Assembly: GCA_050288085.1 (NCBI GenBank)
Contig: JBNKDD010000114.1
Location: 1-16,540 of the forward strand
DNA from: JBNKDD01 sp050288085
Lineage (GTDB): Bacteria; Chloroflexota; Anaerolineae; Aggregatilineales; UBA3940
Length of the DNA stretch: 16,540 nt
Direction: 5' to 3'
Under the pieces are notes generated by a model that saw only the letters and a list, made by a program, of their open reading frames with translations, searched no databases and was not told the origin of the DNA. This document shows positions 13,524 through 16,540 of the stretch, piece by piece (position 1 is the first letter of the stretch; every line of letters starts with the position of its first letter). Made by a program: the position numbers and the translations under genes.

Positions 13524-14333
13524 ATGCCACGCAGACAGCTATTAACCGGCCTGGGGATATTGGTGCCGGGCCTTATTGTGCTGATGGGAGCAGCCATTGT
13601 CGAGTCGGTGATGGCTGCTCCGGTGCAATCGGCGGTCAAATCCTGTGAGGGGTTTGCGCAGCGTGTAGTGCTCCCGGAAGAGGTCAATACCGAGGAGGAT
13701 CATCACGCAGGCGAGAGCTTATGCGCACCGGATAATGTCTGGACGTTTGTCAGCAGCGAGTGGAATGATCCGTTGGTGCTTGACCTGGAACGGATCGTTG
13801 ATGGGAAAGGCCCCGACCTGATCTACTACGAGTATTTCAATAACACGCAGGTTAACTCGGATTTTCACTCGGTTTACCTTGACCGGCTGTCTGTTGAAGT
13901 TGCACCGGATGATGGCAGTGGTCAGCCCGGTGAGTTTGTGCGGGTGTTTGCCTGGGGGGATGGCGATCCGTCGAATAATGCCAGTCTGGATGAATCCTGC
14001 TTTATCGATTATGAGGTCGAAACGGGGCAGGTGGCGGATGAAGAAGAAGACCTGTATGTCAATCCGACCTGCCTGTATAACCGGTCAGGCATTAAGATCG
14101 ATATCGGGCAGGATGATGGGGTGGTCTATCGCTTTGTGCGGGTCAGCCCGACCAACCCCGACTCCGACTCGGTGATCCAGGTTGATGCGGTTGGGCTGCC
14201 GGGAGCGGCGATCTCCAGCCCGATCGGGATTGTGGTGACGGTGGCGTTCTGGCTGGGGATGGCTGCCTGCCTGATCGGTGGGGGGATAACGCTGTCTTTC
14301 CTGTGGAATCTGCCGGGTAAGGCGGACGGGTGA
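13524..14333 (+). CDS. Exported protein with C-terminal membrane anchor, unknown function
   Basis: I do not recognise a named family. The 269-residue protein begins with a basic-hydrophobic segment (about 7-29) ending in VMAAP, a signal peptide or anchor. It ends with a hydrophobic segment at about 231-258 and a short tail. The exported part is acidic and beta-rich, with patterns such as PDLIYYEYF, VFAWGDGDPSNN, LYNRSGIKIDI and DSVIQVDAVGLP. It also has several cysteines that could form disulfides. The WGDG-NN / LYN-TGI-IDI / VDA-LP series suggests a conserved beta-sandwich of secreted proteins; this is recollection of pattern, not a database match. The ATG lies three bases after the REC-ParA stop with no clear ribosome binding site, so translation is probably coupled. 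Confidence 0.65.
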   Translation: MPRRQLLTGLGILVPGLIVLMGAAIVESVMAAPVQSAVKSCEGFAQRVVLPEEVNTEEDHHAGESLCAPDNVWTFVSSEWNDPLVLDLERIVDGKGPDLIYYEYFNNTQVNSDFHSVYLDRLSVEVAPDDGSGQPGEFVRVFAWGDGDPSNNASLDESCFIDYEVETGQVADEEEDLYVNPTCLYNRSGIKIDIGQDDGVVYRFVRVSPTNPDSDSVIQVDAVGLPGAAISSPIGIVVTVAFWLGMAACLIGGGITLSFLWNLPGKADG

Positions 14334-14346
14334 TTTAGGGGAAGGC

Positions 14347-15036
14347 TCATAGAGCCAAGATCAGGTAATAAATCAAGGACAGCCATAATGGTAAAGTTCC
14401 TGGACTCTCCCGGAGGTCAATCACGACATTGTCCCAGCTAAGTACAATTGTCTTATCGTCTTCCCACGAAATCGGGGTTTCCGCATCGAAAGCAATTGAC
14501 TTCCCAGATTTATAAACGTCTCGTCTGACGGCTGGAAAGTCCTCATAGTATACATACACATAGTTACACGCTCCGAATCCTGCCGGACCCAGGCCACTAT
14601 AAAATCTGGCGATCTTCGTTTCATCTGGCGAAACCGCTTCATGTACCAGGCTGCCACAGCCTGCTCCCAAAATTATTCCAGGCCAACCGACAAGAAAGCA
14701 AGCAATTGCCGCTATTCCGCTTACCAGCGATGGAAGCATAGGCCCACCGATGAGCCAGAGAAGCTTTTTGCGCATTTGAGGCGATTGTCTTGTTTTTCGC
14801 ACAATGCCCCCAATCGTTGATGTGTGGATAAGAACAACCAGTGGAGGGAGAAGAAGTTCCAAATAACCACGCAAGCTGTACTCGGTGAATTGGAAAAATA
14901 ACAGGCACGTCCCTGCGCATAGATTAACAACAATAATGATGAGATAAAGCAGTATTCTGAGAATTGGTTTTGCGACAAATTGTGCTGATTTCTCTTTGTC
15001 TTTCACTCGATTATTCCGCAAACTACAATAAGACAA
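14347..15036 (-). CDS. Membrane protein with DUF5412-like C-terminal domain
   Basis: The protein has up to 229 residues, with hydrophobic segments at about 24-48, 57-75 and 92-128. A final one (about 215-229) runs to the very end of the chain. Between them lies a polar domain with SPDETKIARFYSG, NYVYVYYEDFP and ISWEDDKTIVL. The pattern SPD..., then aromatic-rich strand, then ISWxDxxTIVI resembles the DUF5412 type of small membrane-associated domain; this is tentative. The TTG at 15036 has GGGAG upstream at a workable distance, and a GTG 11 codons further in is an alternative. It converges on the exported-protein gene with 13 bp between stops. A small hairpin (ggctc/gagcc, 14344-14356) overlaps its stop codon. 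Its function is unknown. Confidence 0.55.
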   Translation of the reverse strand: MSYCSLRNNRVKDKEKSAQFVAKPILRILLYLIIIVVNLCAGTCLLFFQFTEYSLRGYLELLLPPLVVLIHTSTIGGIVRKTRQSPQMRKKLLWLIGGPMLPSLVSGIAAIACFLVGWPGIILGAGCGSLVHEAVSPDETKIARFYSGLGPAGFGACNYVYVYYEDFPAVRRDVYKSGKSIAFDAETPISWEDDKTIVLSWDNVVIDLRESPGTLPLWLSLIYYLILAL

Positions 15037-15079
15037 AAGGCTCCCTATAAAAATCTACTTTTGCCCTGGATAGATGTGA

Positions 15080-15793
15080 TCATATGTTCACATAGCGAAT
15101 CGGATGTTGGCCACCTGTACCCACTGAAAATCCAACATACTCATCACGAACCTCATGAGCAATAGTGCCTGAAAACTCCCATCTTCCAGTGACATTGAAA
15201 CCTGATGAATCTCTCGTCTGGTAGTCAAGCGTGCCTGCCGGATACCATTGCTCTACTGAATAGACTTCGCGAACAATGCCCTGATAGACTGCCATCACGT
15301 ATTCTGCCTTTTCCCTACGCTCCCCCACAACCCATGTTCCTCGTGTGGCTTCATAGAGTTCAAGGTCTGTCATATCACTGCAATACAGTTGGTTGATTGT
15401 GATAAGTATGGCTTTGTGACGAACTTCTACCGGTTTGGCTTCAAGCATCATAATAAGCTCCTGTGATGTAATCCGACCTAAACTGTGTCCATGGAATCCA
15501 GAGACTTGATTGCAGAGGTTTTCTTTACCAATCAGGTCTATCGCAGCAGCCTCTACCAGAGCAGCCTCTGAGTCGGAGAGACCATAGCGCAAAATATCAA
15601 TTTGTGGTTCCTCTCCGTTTTGTCTAATAAGAGCAATTCGGGCAACTTTATCTGTTTCGGACTGATCATCAAGATGAGCAAATAAGCGGTTTCCTTTTCC
15701 TTTTCCAATATAGAAGCACTCCCCATTTCGAGGATCAATATATACATAGACATATGACTTAAGTGTGTTGGCTATGTCGTCGGTGATCTTCAT
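15080..15793 (-). CDS. GIY-YIG nuclease (LEM-3-like) fused to a PUA/EVE-like C-terminal module
   Basis: In this 237-residue protein, residues 12-100 are a GIY-YIG endonuclease domain of the LEM-3-like type. The first motif appears as YVYVYID (14-20) and the second as FYIGKGKGNR (27-36) with the catalytic Arg36. Glu81 (LVEAAAIDLIGKENLCN) is the likely metal-binding glutamate, and the Asn at 95 is conserved. Residues about 128-237 form a separate module with ATRGTWVVG, YVMAVYQGIVREVY, WYPAGT, GRWEFSG and HPIRYVNI. I recall this module from restriction- and defence-type proteins; its fold is probably PUA/EVE-like, which would bind modified bases. A role in cutting modified or foreign DNA is inference. 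AAGGA precedes the ATG closely. It lies between a membrane protein and an IS256 element. Confidence 0.7.
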   Translation of the reverse strand: MKITDDIANTLKSYVYVYIDPRNGECFYIGKGKGNRLFAHLDDQSETDKVARIALIRQNGEEPQIDILRYGLSDSEAALVEAAAIDLIGKENLCNQVSGFHGHSLGRITSQELIMMLEAKPVEVRHKAILITINQLYCSDMTDLELYEATRGTWVVGERREKAEYVMAVYQGIVREVYSVEQWYPAGTLDYQTRDSSGFNVTGRWEFSGTIAHEVRDEYVGFSVGTGGQHPIRYVNI

Positions 15794-15841
15794 ATTCCTT
15801 CAATCTCATATACACATACAACGATTGAGACAATTGTCATT

Positions 15842-15879
15842 CGGGCACTATCGCCCGCTAACTGTGTGACTGCTCACAC
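15842..15879. repeat. Two adjacent small hairpins
   Basis: cgggc/gcccg (15842-15846, 15853-15857) is followed six bases later by a six-bp stem, gtgtga/tcacac (15864-15869, 15874-15879). They lie 49-86 bp upstream of the GIY-YIG start and could be operator sites or repeat debris. Confidence 0.4.
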
Positions 15880-15935
15880 GGTCGCTCATACATCATCTAA
15901 ACTCTAGCAGCTATCTGGGTTTCGAGCCTTAAAAG

Positions 15936-16043
15936 AGTGAGCGGTGCCACACAGAGGTTGGCGCTCCTGAGTACAGGATTCTGTCCTGACGCCCCGGGGC
16001 ATTGACCTTATCCCGGTATTTGGACCCGTGGTCACCGCTCACT
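15936..16043. ncRNA. Candidate structured RNA or folded DNA element (three-way junction)
   Basis: The ends pair over 11 bases (agtgagcggtg 15936-15946 with caccgctcact 16033-16043). After a one-base bulge, four more pairs form (15947-15950 with 16028-16031). Inside are two hairpins. One has arms ggcg/cgcc (15960-15963, 15990-15993) topped by cagga/tcctg (15974-15978, 15984-15988). The other has arms ccggg/cccgg (15994-15998, 16012-16016). This makes a paper three-way junction of 108 nt. I could not match it to 5S rRNA, SRP RNA, twister or hammerhead. On the minus strand the right-hand end is followed by a T4 run. It could equally be a small non-autonomous mobile element. Confidence 0.4.
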
Positions 16044-16097
16044 TTCATGATAACATGACAGGTCAATAGTTAAAGTTATAGGCATAAACATGCTCGT

Positions 16098-16540
16098 GGT
16101 CAAGTCCGAAAATTCCTGTAAAAGCATGGGCGTGAATACAGGCTAGGCGATGGCTTCTACAGGTGAATGGTTTGCGATTAGATCAGGTTGAGCATTCTCC
16201 TTATCCAATTGGAGTTCGCGACGCAGATGGTCAAGCAGTTTGCACTCGACAGCCGACATACACACGTTCTGCCAGCGTTCACTGGCCTGCCAGAGCGTGG
16301 CAAAAACCAGCTTCAAGCAGCTCTTCTCATTGAAGAAGCGCGGGATAGTTTTGGTGCGTCGGCGCTGCTCGGCAAAAGCCCGCTCCAGCAGATTGGTGGT
16401 GCGAATCCGGCTGTGGTGGATGGCCGGGCACTTCAAGAACGCCAGACAGGCTTCGAGATCATCGGTGAAGCAGGACACCGCCGACGGGAAGCGTTTGCTG
16501 TAGGTATCCAGGAAGTGCTCGATGAACAGGTCAGCCACCG
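16098..16540. mobile_element. IS256-family insertion sequence, one end (continues beyond the window)
   Basis: The minus-strand transposase identifies the family. About 45 bp past its stop, bases 16098-16122 (ggtcaagtccg, then aaaattcctgtaaaa) closely resemble, from memory, the terminal inverted repeat of IS256 (gataaagtccg with a following ...tgtaaaa). I therefore place the end near 16098. The opposite end and any target duplication are outside the window, so the boundary is unproven. Confidence 0.55.
16143..16540 (-). CDS. IS256-family (mutator-type) transposase, C-terminal part
   Basis: The N-terminus lies beyond the right edge, and about 132 residues are visible. The key stretch is IRTTNLLERAFAEQRRRTK. 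It contains the catalytic glutamate (NLLER) of the DDE triad, and the Arg-rich segment after it is typical of IS256/mutator transposases. Upstream of it FTDDLEACLAFLKCPAIHHS corresponds to the usual W-x-x-x-L-x-x-F-L-x-F-P region. The two catalytic aspartates are outside the window, so intactness cannot be judged. The frame is open throughout the visible part, with a normal stop, and the element end follows about 45 bp downstream. Confidence 0.85.
   Translation of the reverse strand, partial: VADLFIEHFLDTYSKRFPSAVSCFTDDLEACLAFLKCPAIHHSRIRTTNLLERAFAEQRRRTKTIPRFFNEKSCLKLVFATLWQASERWQNVCMSAVECKLLDHLRRELQLDKENAQPDLIANHSPVEAIA

Larger units (their letters stand above)
15794..16097. other. Intergenic region rich in secondary structure, no protein gene
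   Basis: These 304 bases between the GIY-YIG gene and the IS256 end contain no convincing coding frame. They hold a 10-bp palindrome (gacaattgtc, 15829-15838), two small hairpins (15842-15879) and a large folded element (15936-16043). The promoter of the GIY-YIG gene must lie in the left part. Confidence 0.6.

Noticed and set aside
15196..15208. gaaac followed by ctgatga, resembling hammerhead ribozyme core pieces
   Set aside because: The pieces are in the wrong order and spacing for the core, and they lie inside the conserved C-terminal coding part of the GIY-YIG gene.
15990..16020. Minus-strand ccgggataa and caatgcc, reminiscent of twister ribozyme words
   Set aside because: The gap between the two words is only four bases, with no room for the required intervening stem, so the likeness is probably chance.
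15936..16043. Possible 5S rRNA or SRP RNA, because of size and three-way shape
   Set aside because: The conserved loop sequences of 5S rRNA (CCGAAC region) and SRP RNA (GGAAGG-type apical loop) are absent.

Overview
The window looks like bacterial chromosome. It is moderately GC-rich, and its genes fit a member of the Chloroflexota (Anaerolineae-like). That assignment is inference. It rests on the style of the GlmS and mixed-family phosphofructokinase proteins, the CSLREA beta-helix surface protein with an LPxTG-type anchor, the REC-ParA fusion, and the many short intergenic hairpins of the kind I associate with that phylum. No rRNA, tRNA or CRISPR array was seen.

Layout. (1) 1-721: two tandem paralogous small genes, the first cut by the window edge, which resemble the Imm5 family of immunity proteins. 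(2) 769-2559 (minus) glmS and 2758-3906 (plus) a phosphofructokinase gene are divergent. Both enzymes consume fructose-6-phosphate, and their predicted promoters share the same -35 bases. (3) 3931-4051: a cluster of short palindromes, then 4069-4782, a protein aligning with the first AAA+ domain of ClpB/ClpC but without a P-loop. (4) 5066-8032: hisF-hisI-hisE-purH, a tight cluster in which the AICAR released by histidine synthesis is the substrate of PurH. A hairpin separates hisI from hisE. (5) 8076-8266: an intergenic island packed with hairpins, including a strong terminator. (6) 8286-10502 (minus): a large secreted beta-helix surface protein with an LPPTG sorting signal. (7) 10944-14333: three co-directional genes, namely a membrane protein with an acidic linker, a receiver-ParA/MinD fusion (CpaE/TadZ-like), and an exported, C-terminally anchored protein. 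(8) 14347-15793 (minus): a membrane protein with a DUF5412-like tail and a GIY-YIG nuclease fused to a PUA-like module. (9) 15842-16043: hairpins and a 108-nt element that folds on paper into a three-way junction. (10) 16098-16540: the end of an IS256-family insertion sequence with its transposase C-terminus on the minus strand.

The central part is housekeeping metabolism. The flanks (immunity-like paralogs, GIY-YIG fusion, IS256 element) are accessory in character. The items most worth a second look are the P-loop-less Clp-like protein, the glmS/pfk promoter overlap, the folded element at 15936-16043, the GIY-YIG/PUA-like fusion, and the repeated hairpins placed between genes.
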